A stretch of 64,000 bases of DNA, taken from contig NC_067203.1 of assembly GCF_026262505.1 (NCBI RefSeq), forward strand, positions 26,207,411-26,271,410. Direction: 5' to 3'. Position numbers and translations under genes: made by a program. Source of the DNA: Trichomonas vaginalis G3. Taxonomy: Eukaryota; Parabasalia; Trichomonadida; Trichomonadidae. The notes below the pieces were generated by a model. It was given only the letters and a program-made list of their open reading frames with translations, ran no database searches and was not told the DNA's origin. Shown here in pieces: positions 1 to 9,547 of the stretch. Each line of letters starts with the position of its first letter. Positions within the stretch are counted from its first letter, which is position 1.

Positions 1-143
1 ACAAGCGAAGACTCAGACGATATCCAGTTCATTTCCATCCATAAAAAACATTAAAGCAAACATTTCAGAATAAAAATTTTAATTTTAATCTAAACAAAAA
101 TTTCTTATGGGCTAGAGGGCGCAACGCGCCTGGAAGCCCCACT
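1..143. mobile_element. right end of an upstream Maverick (element 0)
   Basis: Positions 109-143 hold a 35-bp sequence beginning GGGCTAGAGGGCGCAACGCG and ending in CCCCACT. It is identical to the right terminus of the next Maverick at 33352-33386. The bases just inside (AAATTTCTTATG) also match that right end (AAATTTTTTATG). I therefore read 1-143 as the inner flank plus terminus of another Maverick whose body lies outside the window. No gene is visible in 1-108. Confidence 0.6.
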
Positions 144-397
144 ACCTTTTTTTTTCCCTCTGAAAATTGAATATTTATTAGAAAAATTGAATACTCCTGT
201 AGATAATAAGGTTATTTTATTTATTTATACAATATAAACCTCGAACGAATAATCTTTAGAAACTAATAGAAATATTTAATCTGTGACACATGAAGTTTCA
301 TTGACCTGTGCATGCACATAAAATCATTGATCTTTTCATGATCTTGAATTTGAAATTCCCTTAAATTCAATAAAAATAGTAAAAATGAGGTCAGGTG
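144..397. other. AT-rich spacer between two Mavericks
   Basis: About 254 bp of AT-rich sequence lies between the right terminus at 109-143 and the left terminus at 398. I see no open reading frame, RNA gene or repeat in it. By layout it should be host DNA. I could not find a matching target-site duplication across element 1. Confidence 0.5.
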
Positions 398-432
398 AGT
401 GGGGCTTCCAGGCGCGTTGCGCCCTCTAGCCC
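398..432 (+). repeat. left terminal inverted repeat, element 1
   Basis: This 35-bp terminus starts AGTGGGGCTTCCAGGC and ends CTAGCCC. Its reverse complement is found exactly at 33352-33386 and at 109-143. The repeat itself contains a short hairpin (GGCGC, loop GTT, GCGCC) at its centre. Confidence 0.85.
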
Positions 433-474
433 CGAAGATGTTTAGTATAAATGAAGTTTTTATTCGGAAAATTG

Positions 475-631
475 TTAGTCTTCTGGTGTGAATTCGGAGG
501 ACTCTTCTTGGATAGAGTCTTGTATTTCCTCCTCCTCTTCTTCCTCCTCCATTGCTTCTGGGAAGAAGCCTTCTTCTGGGTCGAAAACATTATATAATGT
601 ATCACTTTTCACAAATTATATATGTTTTCAT
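475..631 (-). pseudogene. small left-terminal ORF with acidic tail, broken
   Basis: On the minus strand an ATG at 631 begins MKTYIICEK and then meets TGA. After a shift, the frame reads YNVFDPEE, runs through a stretch of eight Glu and ends EFTPED at 477. Element 2 has the intact 21-residue version at 33753-33818, starting MKTYIICEK and ending NVFDPED. Element 1 therefore carries a 90-bp in-frame acidic insertion between DPE and ED, plus a 2-base loss and a stop upstream. Keeping the frame through a 90-bp insertion argues that the strand is coding. Function unknown. Confidence 0.4.
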
Positions 632-686
632 GTTTTGTCACTTTTCTGTCACTTTTCGGGTAAAAAATTTTTATTATTATATATAA

Positions 687-1505
687 ATGAATTTTACAAA
701 ACCACCGTTACCGTTCTTTGAAAATAAGAGTAGATGTAAAGATATTATATTGAGAGAACTTAAGAAACTACCGAATGGTCTAACATTTGTAGATTTGTTC
801 GGTGGAAGTTTCTATATATCCCATTTATGTCATACCGTATTTCCTGACTCAAAGATTATATGCAATGACTTCGACAACTATATGGACCGTCTCAAACATA
901 TTCCAGACACAAACAATATATTGAAAGAGTTAAAAGAAAAGATACCTATAGGTAAGATGGAACGTATACCATTAGATAAGAAAAATATTGTGAGAGAGGT
1001 TTTGAAAAAAGCAGAATATATAGACTGGGATAGTATATCTGCTAGACTATTATATAGTGGTGCTATAAGAGTTCATGACATTGAAACACTTATGTCAAAA
1101 GTTTTATATCTTAACTATACAAATGTTTTCAAAGAGGACATAGAAAAATATATTGAGGGTATAGAGTTTGTGAGATGTCATTGGACAGAGTTGTATGAAA
1201 AATATAAAGACAAGGAAAATGTTTTCTTTATAGTGGACCCGCCGTTCTATAACACATGGGATTTTCAATACCAAGTAGACTGGACTTTGAGAGACTCTTT
1301 AGAAACTTTAGACGTTATACATAACCATCCATGCTTTTACTTTACATCCGATAAAAGTGGTTTAGAAACCGTTATGAGATGGTTAGAGGACATACATGAC
1401 TATGAGTTTATATATGACAAGATAGAATATGAGAGAGGTCCTATAAACTGGAGAAAGTGTCACAATAAAGAAATTTTATTAGTAAGTAAATGTGGTTTGA
1501 AATAG
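687..1505 (+). CDS. Dam-like DNA N6-adenine methyltransferase
   Basis: This 272-residue protein transfers a methyl group from S-adenosylmethionine to adenine in DNA. Visible motifs are FVDLFGGS at residues 34-41 (SAM-binding motif I of the D12 class) and DPPF at 184-187 (catalytic motif IV, DPPY/F). Their order and spacing fit the Dam/D12 family, and the length is close to bacterial Dam. Maverick-borne adenine methyltransferases are known in Trichomonas. The leader is TTTTTATTATTATATATAA directly before the ATG. The gene is intact, unlike most large genes here, and overlaps the next small gene by 16 nt. Likely roles are self-modification or marking of element DNA in the nucleus. Target sequence not known. 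Confidence 0.85.
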   Translation: MNFTKPPLPFFENKSRCKDIILRELKKLPNGLTFVDLFGGSFYISHLCHTVFPDSKIICNDFDNYMDRLKHIPDTNNILKELKEKIPIGKMERIPLDKKNIVREVLKKAEYIDWDSISARLLYSGAIRVHDIETLMSKVLYLNYTNVFKEDIEKYIEGIEFVRCHWTELYEKYKDKENVFFIVDPPFYNTWDFQYQVDWTLRDSLETLDVIHNHPCFYFTSDKSGLETVMRWLEDIHDYEFIYDKIEYERGPINWRKCHNKEILLVSKCGLK

Positions 1506-1621
1506 GACTACTTGTTTTAGGTTTTTTCCATTGTGTCATTTATTTATTTGACGTGGCAGAAAAGTACAGAGAATATGAAGATGAACCAATGCCTGCAAAT
1601 GTTCAGCATATGTACTCGTAA
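1490..1621 (+). CDS. small single-pass membrane protein
   Basis: A 43-residue ORF starts with ATG inside the end of the methyltransferase gene (16-nt overlap, different frame). Residues 5-20 form a hydrophobic segment (IGLLVLGFFHCVIYLF), followed by an acidic and polar tail ending HMYS. It is too short for ordinary ORF calling, but it fits the compact overlapping style of the element, and a gene with a TTTTTAT leader follows immediately. The role is unknown. A small membrane protein in a virus-like element could act in egress or entry, which is only inference. Confidence 0.45.
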   Translation: MWFEIGLLVLGFFHCVIYLFDVAEKYREYEDEPMPANVQHMYS

Positions 1622-1644
1622 GAGATATTTTTATCTAATATTAA

Positions 1645-2007
1645 ATGGACGCACAGAACTTAGCGAATGCACAGCAACCTGGACAACCAAACCCAGAAAA
1701 TATTCCAAATGAAGTTAGAATACAAACTGCAATGGCAAACTATGGTCAAGTGCCAACAGATGTACAAATGCAAACTGCCATGTCAAATGACGCTGCGTTA
1801 GGTTTGCCACCATGGTATGCAAATATGAGATGGAAAGAGTTTTATACAAACCCTGAAGTGGGATATAAACAACTTTATGCAGATGACGCGAACACAGGAG
1901 TTGACCCAGAATATGTTTTCTACCAGAGGAGAAACAGAATGTATGAGCTCCAGTTAAAGAATGCTATGGAACTCAACAGGAAACGTAAGAGACTAGGCGG
2001 ACATTAG
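1645..2007 (+). CDS. hypothetical Maverick protein, 120 aa
   Basis: Not recognised. The N-terminal 45 residues are rich in Gln, Asn and Pro and contain two near-copies of a short unit (VRIQTAMANYG and VQMQTAMSND). The centre has aromatic residues (LPPWYANMRWKEFY), and the C-terminus is a basic helix ending RKRKRLGGH. The leader TTTTTATCTAATATTAA precedes the ATG. The gene sits between the methyltransferase group and small capsid-like genes, so a virion or DNA-binding role is possible but not shown. Confidence 0.65.
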   Translation: MDAQNLANAQQPGQPNPENIPNEVRIQTAMANYGQVPTDVQMQTAMSNDAALGLPPWYANMRWKEFYTNPEVGYKQLYADDANTGVDPEYVFYQRRNRMYELQLKNAMELNRKRKRLGGH

Positions 2008-2025
2008 ATTTTTACATATAGTAAA

Positions 2026-2259
2026 ATGGGTTTCTTCAGTAAGATAGGAAACTTCTTTCGAAATGTTGGAAGAGGTATATGGAATGGAATAAAATCTGTC
2101 GGAAGAGGAGTATGGAACGGTGTCAAAAATATTGGTAAAAGAGTAGGTCAGTTTGTTGGTATTATACCTAAAGACCCTGAACCAGAAGAACAAGCTCCTG
2201 TAATACAACAGCCTGAACCTGCACCACAGTCAAGTTGGCAACCACAACCGGTATATTAA
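2026..2259 (+). CDS. small amphipathic minor-capsid-like protein
   Basis: This is a 77-residue protein. Residues 1-48 are a Gly/Trp/Lys-rich amphipathic segment starting MGFFSKIGNFF, with an internal duplication (GRGIWNGIKSV then GRGVWNGVKNI). Residues 49-77 are a Pro/Glu/Gln tail. Polinton and adenovirus-type elements encode small virion proteins with membrane-active helices of this style, and the protein at 6170 has the same layout. This is an assignment by architecture, not by a recognised domain. The leader is TTTTTACATATAGTAAA. It is convergent with the gene ending at 2264, with only 4 nt between the stops. Confidence 0.6.
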   Translation: MGFFSKIGNFFRNVGRGIWNGIKSVGRGVWNGVKNIGKRVGQFVGIIPKDPEPEEQAPVIQQPEPAPQSSWQPQPVY

Positions 2260-2263
2260 AAAG

Positions 2264-3112
2264 TTATATTTTTATCGTTCGATAGTAGTTGTATATGAAA
2301 CTAAGTTCTAAGTAAAACGCATGGTATAATGGAATTATTCTTTTTCTTCCATCTGTAGTAAACCATACTTGAAAGTCTGAAATACTTCCACTTGGTGGTT
2401 CGTATAACTTTGTAGGTTTTTCGTAAAAGTCATTTGCCAAGCATAAGAAAGAGTTTTGGGCGCCAGAAAATGAAGCATGAACAATAATAGCATCTGGGTC
2501 GAAAACATCTTTAAATAAATATGGTTCATCTCTTGCATATCGACTGTAGATATTTGCTAAAGGAGGTTCAACTTTCTGATTTAACATTCTTTGCAAATAA
2601 TACCATGACATTGCAGTGAATTCTGTATATATTTGTTCGTCTTTATTTGGATTGTCTTCGTAGATTTGAAATGACACTTGTGAATTTTGTTTGTCATATA
2701 CAATTCTCACATAAAGTGTGCTATCGGTATTCGCATATTCATCAGCATATTTTGCATAACATGAATTTATTTTATCTTCTATATTTTTTAATGCAGCCTG
2801 TAGAAAAGATGAGAGGTCAACTTGTATTAGCTCAATTTCTTCCCACATTTTTCGTTGCCCTTCAGATGTATAATCTATATGAACCCTTACAATAAATGGA
2901 AAACTTTTATCTTCTACAGACACAAACTTTATTCTTCGAAAGCCAATAGCTTTTGTGACAGATGGGTCTCTTAACCATCTTAATGGGTAGTCAAAACGAT
3001 AGCCTTCATGCTTTATAGTATCTAAGTCAAACTTTTGACCGACATTAGTAAAAAGTTCATCTAATGGTTTAGTTGTAGCAACTCTAGAATTTTCTTTTTC
3101 TATTGGAAGCAT
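2264..3112 (-). CDS. minor capsid (penton-type) candidate
   Basis: A 282-residue protein rich in alternating beta-type segments, without signal or membrane segments. It shares a pattern with the gene at 38449-39330 of element 2: a Y-P-x-x-W motif near the N-terminus (DYPLRWL here, EYPRHWV there), followed by a basic beta strand, an SFPF/SFPV strand and a C-terminal aromatic beta region. Polintons encode a single jelly-roll penton besides the major capsid protein, and this is my best candidate. It is divergent from the fibre gene, with an 18-bp shared promoter between the two ATGs. Intact. Confidence 0.5.
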   Translation of the reverse strand: MLPIEKENSRVATTKPLDELFTNVGQKFDLDTIKHEGYRFDYPLRWLRDPSVTKAIGFRRIKFVSVEDKSFPFIVRVHIDYTSEGQRKMWEEIELIQVDLSSFLQAALKNIEDKINSCYAKYADEYANTDSTLYVRIVYDKQNSQVSFQIYEDNPNKDEQIYTEFTAMSWYYLQRMLNQKVEPPLANIYSRYARDEPYLFKDVFDPDAIIVHASFSGAQNSFLCLANDFYEKPTKLYEPPSGSISDFQVWFTTDGRKRIIPLYHAFYLELSFIYNYYRTIKI

Positions 3113-3130
3113 ATTTTATCTATAATAAAA
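3113..3130. promoter_or_regulatory. 18-bp bidirectional promoter
   Basis: Only ATTTTATCTATAATAAAA separates two divergent ATGs. Read in either direction it presents the T-run plus TAT pattern found before other structural genes of the element. Confidence 0.5.
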
Positions 3131-5196
3131 ATGTCAAATGAAACAGCGTCTATGAGAGAAATACAACACAACCGACAACTCATTATGCAAGCTCTAAATA
3201 AGAACACAACAAACTTTTCAAACTATTCTAAGATATCTGAAACTTTAAAGGATGGAAACTTAAAACTGACATTAAACCCTATAACAGATGAGTTTCTATT
3301 TCAAGACAATAAGAACAATACTGTCTGTATAAATCCAACAAAAGGAACTTTAAACGAGAAACCTATAAATGAACTTCTTTTGAAAGCAGATGTTGACAAC
3401 AAAGCTGACAAAGAATATGTAGACGATGCAATAGCAAAAGAAGAAGAAAGAGCTAACAATGCTTATGCAACAAAAGAACATACTCATCCTGAACTAGCAG
3501 ACAAAACATATGTTGACAATAAAATGTCAAGTGAAGTGACAAGAGCTGAAAACGAATATTCTAAAAAGACTCATATACATTATATTAACCAAATACCAAG
3601 TCTTAAGGAAACATTAGAGACAAAAGCAAATAAGACTCATACACATTCTATATCTGATATTACAAACTTACAAGAAACCTTAAACAGGAAAAGTGACGTT
3701 GGACATACACATACCATTGCAAATATTACAAACTTACAACTAACTTTAAACAGGAAAAGTGACGTTGGACATACACATACCATTGCAAATATTACAAACT
3801 TACAAGAAACCTTAAATAGGAAAAGTGCCGTGGACATACACATTCTATATCTGATATTACAAACTTACAAGAAACCTTAAACAGGAAAAGTGACGTTGGA
3901 CATACACATACCATTGCAAATATTACAAACTTACAACTAACTTTAAACAGGAAAAGTGACGTTGGACATACACATACCATTGCAAATATTACAAACTTAC
4001 AAGAAACCTTAAATAGGAAAAGTGCCGTTGGACATACACATTCTATATCTGATATTACAAACTTACAAGAAACCTTAAACAGGAAAAGTGACGTTGGACA
4101 TACACATACATCTTCTGAAATAACAGACTTAAACGTTAGCCTTGAAAATAAAGCAGATAAAACATATGTCAATGAAATATACCAAAGTTTGATAGGAACA
4201 AAAAATATTGAAACTATTGTTGGTGACTTTTCTGTCAATGAAGAAAATAAATATTTTAGATGGCAGTTGGTACAGTCCTTAAAAAATGGTACACGGTATA
4301 AACTCATTCCGAAAAATAACAATGAAATGTATGTAAACTATAAAAAGAATGATGGTACACAAGTTAAAGTTCCATTAGACAACAACTGCTACTTAAACTT
4401 ATATGGAGACGAACAAAAGAAATATTTAAGAGTTTATGAAATGGTGGATATGATATTACCTGACCCAGCTCCGGCACCACATTATTATGACTATGGAGAT
4501 GACGACAGAACACCACATGTAGATGAACAAAAGCTAACATTATATTTAGATTATTATAGATATAAAAGATATAATGCAATAGAAAAAACGAGAATAGTAT
4601 ATTATTATACAGATGACAGAAATAAATATTATAGTCAAGACTTTACTTACCCTGAAAACATAAGATTATATTATAAAAAATATTCTGACACAAACCAGAA
4701 GAAACCTGAAATAGTTGCACTATATTTTAAGTTCAAAAGAGACAATCCTATAATATCTCATATGTTTGATTTAATGAACCCAGTAGGTTCTATTTATACA
4801 TCTATGGATGCAAGAGGTCCTCAAGTAATGTTAGGTGTTGGTGCATGGGAACAAATAGTCGACAGGTTTTTGTATTGTGCAAACTCTTCAAAGGAAACAT
4901 GTGGAAGTAAAACGATTTCAGGTGAAAATTTACCTGCACACAGTCACTACATAGATTTAAGTACATCTCAAGCAGGTTGGCATAGTCATAGATATTGGGA
5001 TTGGTCAGGAATGACAAAAGGTAAAGGATATGATGTTAAAGAGGACGTTAAGTTTGCTATAAATTGTTACTGGAATAACACGCAGGGAGAAGGAAACCAT
5101 ACACATTTCGTTTCAGGATATACGCAAACAACGGGACAAAGTAAAGAATACATGCCACCTTACATGACAGTTTACGCATGGTATAGAATTGCTTAG
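3131..5196 (+). pseudogene. phage-tail-like fibre protein, one frameshift
   Basis: The locus would encode about 688 residues. The N-terminus (residues 1-70) is polar. The shaft is a series of 22-residue units of the type GHTHTIANITNLQETLNRKS. The C-terminal tip starts at PVGSIYTSM and ends YMPPYMTVYAWYRIA, the layout of phage tail-fibre/collar tips (PVGSIY...G.WE.....FLYC...SHxH...PPYxxVYxWxR). The role is presumably receptor attachment of the virion. One base is missing in the sequence GTGCCGTGGAC near 3830; the identical downstream repeat has GTGCCGTTGGAC. This frameshift splits the gene into ORFs ending at 3880 and continuing to 5196. Its stop overlaps the integrase stop in TTAG. A sequencing error is possible. 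Confidence 0.75.
3637..4110 (+). repeat. 66-bp repeats in fibre shaft, 198-bp higher-order unit
   Basis: Seven units of 22 codons occur in tandem. They form triplets (SISDITNLQET, TIANITNLQLT, TIANITNLQET), and the triplet is duplicated almost base for base (about 3643-3840 and 3841-4038), followed by a further partial copy. Recent duplication by unequal exchange is the simplest reading. Confidence 0.85.
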
Positions 5197-6152
5197 TCGT
5201 CATTTTCAACTTCTTTAGCATATTCGTCAGGAGTTGTCTTATATTTGTTAGGAACTGTCTTTGAAAGTATACCACCTTGAACTTTGACAAGTTTGAAACG
5301 AGGTCTGACAATAGTAGTTTTATCTTCTGCTTGCAGTGTGTACATTTTGCCATGTTTGCCTAAAACTTCATAATATTCTCTTGTATACTTTCTTCTATTT
5401 TTACGAACACGAATGTGAGTACCTGTCGGGTTCCCATTGTTGTCATAGTCAATAGTATTTTCTTATGGGTCGCGTTTAGGTATTTCTATTTTTACTTTGT
5501 CACCTTTCTGAAGTTTGAATCCCGGCATTCTTTCTTGTTTGTCTCTTTTGACTAAATTATTAAATATATAGTCTTTCTCTAAGTCAGGGTTGTTTTTCAT
5601 TTCTTCGGGGGAGTGGTTTCCCAAACCTTTTTGTTTACGGTTATTGTAAATATTTAAAACTTGTCTCATCTTTGCCATGGAGAAGTGTCTATATTTGTCG
5701 TCATATGACATTTCATTTGCTTCACCACCTTGTGGTTGGTTTAAGTCTCTTAACATTTTTATACAACCGTCAATGACACCAAGAGCAGAATGGTTTTGGT
5801 CGACAATGAAATATTGGTTTACATTTTTTGAACGCAGATAGTTTTTTACATCATCTGATTTGAAAGAACTTTCACAGTCAGATGTCAGTTTTGTTGGATG
5901 GTATTTGTCAACGAATATTGTCAAAGCTGCTAAGATATCTAAAATAGCTTTGGACTGTAATGGTATGGCTTCACAGTATCTTGTGTTTTGACCAACAAAT
6001 ATTAACCAGTATGGAGGTCCATCTGTTCTAACTCTCGGAATGTTTTCCAAGATATCCATAAACCAAGCATTTGGTGTTGAACTAAAGATTTTTATCATGA
6101 GTGCTTTCTTTGTTGCCTTAGAAACATACGGGTCCTTGTTTGGATTCGTCAT
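5193..6152 (-). pseudogene. Maverick RVE-family integrase, one in-frame stop
   Basis: The retroviral-type integrase core catalyses strand transfer of element ends. Visible are D33 in WFMDIL, D92 in TKLTSD and, exactly 35 residues on, the motif HSALGVID with D128 where the canonical enzyme has Glu. The frame then meets TAA at 5463-5465 and continues open in the same frame for 89 more codons. That part contains an SH3/chromo-like barrel (YEVLGKHGKMYTLQAED), so the intact product would be about 319 residues. Compared with the element 2 integrase it lacks about 34 N-terminal residues before the first Asp. It is convergent with the fibre gene, with stops overlapping by 4 nt. Confidence 0.8.
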
Positions 6153-6169
6153 TTTTTAACCCATAAGAA

Positions 6170-6571
6170 ATGGGTTTATTTGGCGCATTAGCAGGAGTCG
6201 CATCTAGATTTTTACCCACAGTGGGAACAATAGCCAGAGGTGTATTTGGAGTTGGAAGGAAGATTTTGAGTACATTAGGTATACTTAAAGAGAAAGCACA
6301 ACCTATTATACAAACTGTACAGAAAGGTTGGGATGTAGCACGAGATGCAACAAATCTTATTCCAAATCCTGAAACAAGAGGAAAAGTTCAAGGATGGATG
6401 GACAATGTAGGAAGACAAGCAGGAAACTATTATAACAAAGCAAATGACTACTATAACCAAGCAGGACACTATATGGACCAAGGTGAAAGATTCTTTAACA
6501 GAGGATATAACCATGCACAACAGTGGGTAAACAATAACCAACCTCAACCGCCTCAAACGTGGAGAATGTAA
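6170..6571 (+). CDS. amphipathic minor virion protein (PY-like)
   Basis: This 133-residue protein starts MGLFGALAGVASRFLPTVGT, a hydrophobic Gly/Ala-rich helix of the kind seen in small Polinton and adenovirus virion proteins. A helical middle follows, then a Tyr/Asn/Gln-rich repeat-like region (NYYNKANDYYNQAGHYMDQG) and a Pro/Gln tail ending TWRM. It is divergent from the integrase; the 17-bp gap contains CCCATAAGAAATGGG, a small inverted repeat. The leader is TTTTTTAACCCATAAGAA. The function is inferred from layout only. Confidence 0.6.
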   Translation: MGLFGALAGVASRFLPTVGTIARGVFGVGRKILSTLGILKEKAQPIIQTVQKGWDVARDATNLIPNPETRGKVQGWMDNVGRQAGNYYNKANDYYNQAGHYMDQGERFFNRGYNHAQQWVNNNQPQPPQTWRM

Positions 6572-6590
6572 AGTTTTTTATTGAGATGAA
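6572..6590 (+). promoter_or_regulatory. leader TTTTTTATTGAGATGAA
   Basis: The same 17-base leader abuts the ATG of this gene and of the next one (6732-6750). It is the clearest duplicated example of the TTTTTAT leader class in the element. Confidence 0.5.
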
Positions 6591-6731
6591 ATGAACAATG
6601 CAGCTTTAAACAGAATAAGTCATGGAAGACCACCTTTTACACCACGTGTTTGTAAAGTTCTTCCTATACCTCAAGAAGTTTTAGACCGACTTAAAAAACC
6701 TAAACAACCAGTTGAAAACAAACCAAATTAA
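6591..6731 (+). CDS. small hypothetical protein, 46 aa
   Basis: A 46-residue ORF, absent from normal length cut-offs. It has a leader identical to that of the following gene (TTTTTTATTGAGATGAA then ATG). The product is basic and Pro-rich (GRPPFTPRVCKVLPIP, then LKKPKQPVENKPN). No family recognised. Tight packing between two genes with 19-nt leaders supports it as real. Confidence 0.5.
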   Translation: MNNAALNRISHGRPPFTPRVCKVLPIPQEVLDRLKKPKQPVENKPN

Positions 6732-6750
6732 ATTTTTTTATTGAGATGAA

Positions 6751-7335
6751 ATGACCGAAGAAGTTGAAACGGTAGATTTGACACCGCAAACAAAAAGTTC
6801 AGAACCATTGTCAAAACCCGTCAAAGAACTTACAGATGAAGAGAAAAATTCAATAATAGAAAGTGCCAGGTCTGGAAATACAAACCCTAACTATAAAGTC
6901 ACTTTTCATAGAAATGGAACGGCTAGTATCTCAAAAAAAAAACAGACCCTTACAAATAAAATATTGAAGTCTGAAGGAGCTTTCGAGACAACAGATGGAA
7001 AAGTTTACTTCACTGACCAACAGTTCATTATAGAACATCTCATTGACTTAGAGTCGAAATATTCTAAACTTTACAACAAACACAAAAAGTTGAAAGGAAA
7101 ACAAAAACAAATGGCATATGATATTTATGAAGATGTTGACGACACAACTGTTCCTGCAAGTGAAGTAAAGTCAGAGGAACCGAAAAGTGACGAAAAACCG
7201 ATAGAAGAAGAAAAACCAAAAACTGAAGATAAACCAAAACCAAAGTTTAGTTTCCAAACTAAACCAAGTCAACCTTCATTAGCTGGTATGGGTTGGCGTC
7301 AAAGACTTATGGCAGCAGGCGGTTATGTAAAGTAA
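6751..7335 (+). CDS. hypothetical coiled-coil protein, 194 aa
   Basis: Residues 1-70 are polar. Residues 85-125 form a Lys-rich coiled coil (LIDLESKYSKLYNKHKKLKG). Residues 126-175 are an acidic Pro/Glu/Lys linker of repeated EEPK/EDKPK units, and the C-terminus is a short conserved-looking block (GMGWRQRLMAAGGYVK). The block ending in Gly-Gly is reminiscent of scaffold or cleavage-type tails, but I recognise no family. It is intact and uses the TTTTTTATTGAGATGAA leader. Confidence 0.6.
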   Translation: MTEEVETVDLTPQTKSSEPLSKPVKELTDEEKNSIIESARSGNTNPNYKVTFHRNGTASISKKKQTLTNKILKSEGAFETTDGKVYFTDQQFIIEHLIDLESKYSKLYNKHKKLKGKQKQMAYDIYEDVDDTTVPASEVKSEEPKSDEKPIEEEKPKTEDKPKPKFSFQTKPSQPSLAGMGWRQRLMAAGGYVK

Positions 7336-7365
7336 AGAAAAAAATATTTTTTTATTTTTATAAAA

Positions 7366-9516
7366 ATGCCCCCATATAGAATGGATAGAAAGTCTGCTAG
7401 AATAAAAGCAGAGTTACAAAGATATGGTTGGAGAGTTTCGAAGAATTTTAAATATAGGAAGGGAAGACCCATAAAAGTCTATGACAAATTGTCTGGTCTT
7501 CGCTACGAAATGGATTTGGAAACAGCACGTGCCAATTATCCAAACAGACTAGAGAGGTTAGAAGAAGAACGTCTTATGGACATGCCTTTCGATGTTAGTG
7601 AACCTCAAGTTGAAGGACACGACGGCTTTGCCAGATTCTACTGGAAACATGACGAACAATTGCATCCTTTGAGAAGGAAAAAAGGAAAAGGTGAAGACGC
7701 ACATGCTCCCATGGAAAGAACAAGATATGCATATGAAAAGTATCGTGAAGTTAGAAGTCAAATTACATCTGGTCGAACCTTTACAGTAAACTTTGACGAA
7801 GGAAAGAACAAAGAAGGCTTCATGGGAGTACTTGCTGCATAAGACGGAAATAAGAAAGGACACAATCTCAGATTGACCATAACAGATTTGGATGGTCACA
7901 TTTACTATGCACATGGCAATGAACAAACAGCCGCAAAACTTCTTGACGCTTTCAAGACTACAAAGAGAGAACAAATGGTTGACTCCGACTCAGACATTTT
8001 GAATGCAATTGAAGGAATTGCAAGTGTCAAGTTCGAATGGTACCAACCTAACCCTCAAGCAGTCAGACAACATGCTGGATACTTCCCGTTCATAAATAAG
8101 TCTGACATTGACTTGACAAGGTATGGAATTTACAATTCAATTGAAACAATTGTCAACGAACCTTGCATTCTTACATGTCTCAGGAACTCTGGTCTTGTTA
8201 CAGATGAGAAGATGAAGTATCTTGAGTCATGTGTGAAGACAAGGTACATTCTCAGAGGTCAATTGGCAAAAATTGCACCGTTGGCAAATGTCAATATCCG
8301 AGTCAACATTCCGACTGAGAAAGGTTCTTCACATGACGACTATGTTGTTGAGTTCAAATTGCCATGGTTGAAGATTGTAATTGTCCACAACCACTTCATG
8401 TTGAACGAAAGTCTTACAAACCCATTCTTTGGTAAAAGTAAGTGCAACATTGTCAGAGCTGTAAACATTCTTTTCGAGAAAGGTTTGTTGGAACCAATTC
8501 CAGATGACAAGCTGACAGAAACTTTTGTACCAAAAGACGAAACAACCTTTTCATTGTTAGCAAAACCAAAAGTTGTTCCAGACAAAGTTCTAGTACAAAA
8601 GAAGTACACAGTTCCACAAGGAGTTGGTTTGTTCGGATACCAACCTGAACCAGAAGAACTTCCAATGAGGTTGCAAGAACTTCAAGATGCTATAAACAAA
8701 CTTCCATTGAGACATCCAATTGACGTCAAATTGTATTGGAGAGCATCTGAGTTAGGTCAGAAGGTTTTATATGAAACAGGTTGCTTCGACGATGTTTATG
8801 AGATAACAGGAGAAGTTTCTCAGAAGATAAGAGACCCACTTGAATTTCCACAAACTGGACCAATTGGTTGCGACAAGTTCGACTCAGATGAAAAGATATA
8901 CTATGTCGACCTTAACGCTGCATACATGAGGTTTGTCCAATATATTCCGACTGGAATTCCAAACGAAGATGGTGAGTTCCCGGGAAGGAACTATACAGTT
9001 GGAAAAGTCATACAACAACTGTATGATATTAGGAAAGCTTCAAACCCCAAACTTGCAATGACACTCAAATTGCTTATGAATTCGACATGGGGATATTCCA
9101 TTAAGAAACCTCAAGAGATGAAGAGTAAACATTATGAGAAGGTCGACAACTTTGTTGAAAGGTTTTTCCCTTTTGTTTTGAAGTACGAATTCACTCAAGG
9201 TCAAAGTGGCTTAGTAACCACATTAAAACCTATTGTCGAACATTGGTCTTACCCTCAGTTCGCAAAAGCAGTCCTTGACGAGTACAACAAATTCTTCTCC
9301 GAAGTCAAATCAAAAGTCAAGGTTTACTATGAGAACATTGACGCACTCATGACGAACGAAGAAGGATACAACAAACTCATTGAAATGGGAATGGTCGGTG
9401 AAAAGATGGGTCAATTCAAATTGGACAAAATTTTCACCGAAGTTCATGTCCTCTCTAAGCGTAAGTACTGGGGTGTTAAAGAAGATGGTGAAATAGTTAA
9501 ACATTGCATGAAGTAA
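7366..9516 (+). pseudogene. protein-primed-type DNA polymerase B, one in-frame stop
   Basis: One frame of 717 codons is interrupted only by TAA at 7840-7842; both sides are open and look like parts of one polymerase. Motif A is YYVDLNAAYM (8899-8928), motif B KLLMNSTWGYS (9067-9099), motif C YENID (9328-9342), and the C-terminal KxY-type segment is LSKRKYWG. Motif C has Asn where most PolB enzymes have the first Asp of DTD. I could find no convincing exonuclease motifs upstream, and motif A to B is short, so internal deletions are likely. Mavericks replicate their genome with this enzyme in a protein-primed manner. The leader is a long T-rich run ending TTTTTATAAAA. Confidence 0.8.
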
Positions 9517-9522
9517 AAACGT

Positions 9523-9547
9523 TTTTCAAAAAAGTGACATTTTTTTA
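9523..9547 (+). promoter_or_regulatory. AAAAAGTGACATTTTTTT-type leader
   Basis: The stretch AAAAAAGTGACATTTTTTTA lies directly before the ATG at 9548. Near-identical strings precede the minus-strand genes starting at 13771 (AAAAAGTGACATTTTT) and 13995 (AAAAAGTGTCATTTTTTTC). Confidence 0.6.

Noticed and set aside
109-432. A 324-bp MITE with 35-bp inverted ends
   Set aside because: The same inverted pair occurs at 33352/33708 around unrelated sequence, and the flanks match Maverick interiors, so the pairs are ends of adjacent Mavericks facing away from a host spacer.
488-721. Ser-rich plus-strand ORF before the methyltransferase
   Set aside because: It is the opposite strand of the acidic Glu-run ORF, overlaps the methyltransferase leader and has no leader motif.
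3792-4322. Cys/Phe-rich minus-strand ORF over the fibre repeats
   Set aside because: Mirror of the 66-bp coding repeats; no leader, no conservation outside the repeat.
7840-7842. Programmed stop-codon readthrough in PolB (and integrase)
   Set aside because: No stem-loop or known readthrough context is visible, and neighbouring genes show ordinary decay. Kept only as a decay or sequence question.
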